The notes beneath the pieces are model-generated. The model had not been told where the DNA came from. It was given only the letters and a program-made list of their open reading frames with translations, and ran no database searches. From positions 1 through 6,003 of the forward strand of contig URJM01000096.1 in assembly GCA_900548225.1 (NCBI GenBank): a stretch of DNA of 6,003 nucleotides, given 5' to 3'. The position numbers and the translations under genes were made by a program. The DNA comes from an uncultured bacterium. Lineage in GTDB: Bacteria > Verrucomicrobiota > Lentisphaeria > Oligosphaerales > Oligosphaeraceae. Below, piece by piece: positions 5,629 to 6,003 of the stretch. The number at the start of each line of letters is the position of its first letter. Within the stretch, counting starts at the first letter, position 1.

Positions 5629-6003
5629 TCACCCCCGCCGTAGCATCCGGTCTTCGCAAGGTACTTCGCGTAGTCAAGGTATTTCCTGTCGCCTGTGAGA
5701 CGATAGACACGGACGATTGCGCCGATGATGGAGCAGGTCGCCAGGCCGCTGTGATATCCGGTCTTGAGGGGATCCCATCCATTCGGGCCAAGCTGTTCCA
5801 TGAGATGGTCGACTTCCCGGCGGCATGCATCGACGACCACGGGGTCTTTCTCAATGTACTGGCAGTATCTTGTCAGCCCCATGAGGACATACTTGCGCCC
5901 CCATACCTCCCATAGGCCGGGCTGGTTCTTTTCCGCGACGGTGGTGATGCAGCCATTTTCGTCCTGGGTGGAGATGATGTCGTAGACTGTCTCCTTGATG
6001 AGC
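5586..6003 (-). CDS. GH127-family (DUF1680) glycosidase, N-terminal part (5' end beyond window)
   Basis: This frame stays open from the right edge and ends at TGA 5588-5586. It encodes the front of the catalytic alpha/alpha barrel. Marks that I associate with DUF1680 proteins are LWEVWGRKYVLMGLTRY, GYHSGLATCSIIGAIVRVYRL (an early barrel helix pair; here given as GYHSGLATCSII then GAIVRVYRL) and TGDRKYLDYAKYLAK. The protein continues smoothly to GGGDIFQP. The family sequence then carries on in another frame as ADLGNGKAYEM, while this frame reads a spurious tail TWAMARHTR and stops. Gene length is therefore at least 486 codons when both parts are joined; full enzymes are usually 600-700 residues, so 100-200 N-terminal residues, including any signal peptide, lie outside. 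Cellular location cannot be judged. The lead position, upstream of a sugar-type transporter, fits a glycan-use unit. Confidence 0.83.
   Translation of the reverse strand, partial: LIKETVYDIISTQDENGCITTVAEKNQPGLWEVWGRKYVLMGLTRYCQYIEKDPVVVDACRREVDHLMEQLGPNGWDPLKTGYHSGLATCSIIGAIVRVYRLTGDRKYLDYAKYLAKTGCYGGGDIFQPTWAMARHTR

Noticed and set aside
5589..5631. Programmed -1 ribosomal frameshift in the glycosidase gene
   Set aside because: No XXXYYYZ slippery heptamer is present in the only window where the shift can occur. The five-G run lies upstream of a stop in the target frame and so cannot be the site.
4522..5643. Long plus-strand frame of 373 codons opposite the glycosidase gene
   Set aside because: It has no recognisable family features, and the minus strand carries clear GH127 catalytic motifs. 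GC-rich coding DNA often leaves such open antisense frames.

Overview
All recognisable genes in this window lie on the minus strand, so transcription runs from the right edge to the left. The DNA is GC-rich, and non-coding gaps are short, at most 141 bases. I see no tRNA, rRNA, CRISPR array, insertion sequence or attachment site. The gene content is a GH127-type carbohydrate enzyme, an MFS permease and a bacterial-type tsaD. That fits a free-living or gut bacterium that uses plant or host glycans. A member of the PVC group (Lentisphaerae/Kiritimatiellae-like) is my guess, but nothing in the window proves it.

Layout in order of transcription. (1) 6003 to 4543: a DUF1680/GH127-family glycosidase. 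Its N-terminus lies outside the window, and the visible part is split by one net -1 frameshift near 5590-5628. The zinc/catalytic Glu-x-Cys and Cys-Cys motifs are intact in the second half. (2) 4462 to 3266: a 12-helix MFS transporter, probably for the sugar released by the enzyme. A strong GC-rich hairpin separates it from the glycosidase gene. (3) 3229 to 2027: a 400-residue all-helical repeat protein (LRV/HEAT-like, about eleven 26-30-residue units), starting at TTG behind a strong Shine-Dalgarno. (4) 1885 to 1499 and 1492 to 998: two small unrecognised proteins that share a short homologous segment. (5) 1001 to beyond the left edge: tsaD, the catalytic subunit of tRNA t6A synthesis, which overlaps the previous gene by ATGA.

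The right half reads as a small glycan-use unit (hydrolase plus permease). The left half reads as a tightly coupled unit of two small proteins plus tsaD, with the repeat protein between the two halves. The most unusual points are the shared LLAxR...LGG...FPAP segment in the two small tsaD-linked proteins; four consecutive genes in one reading frame separated only by TAG codons; and the glycosidase frameshift, which creates an ATGA stop/restart behind an AAGG ribosome-binding site.
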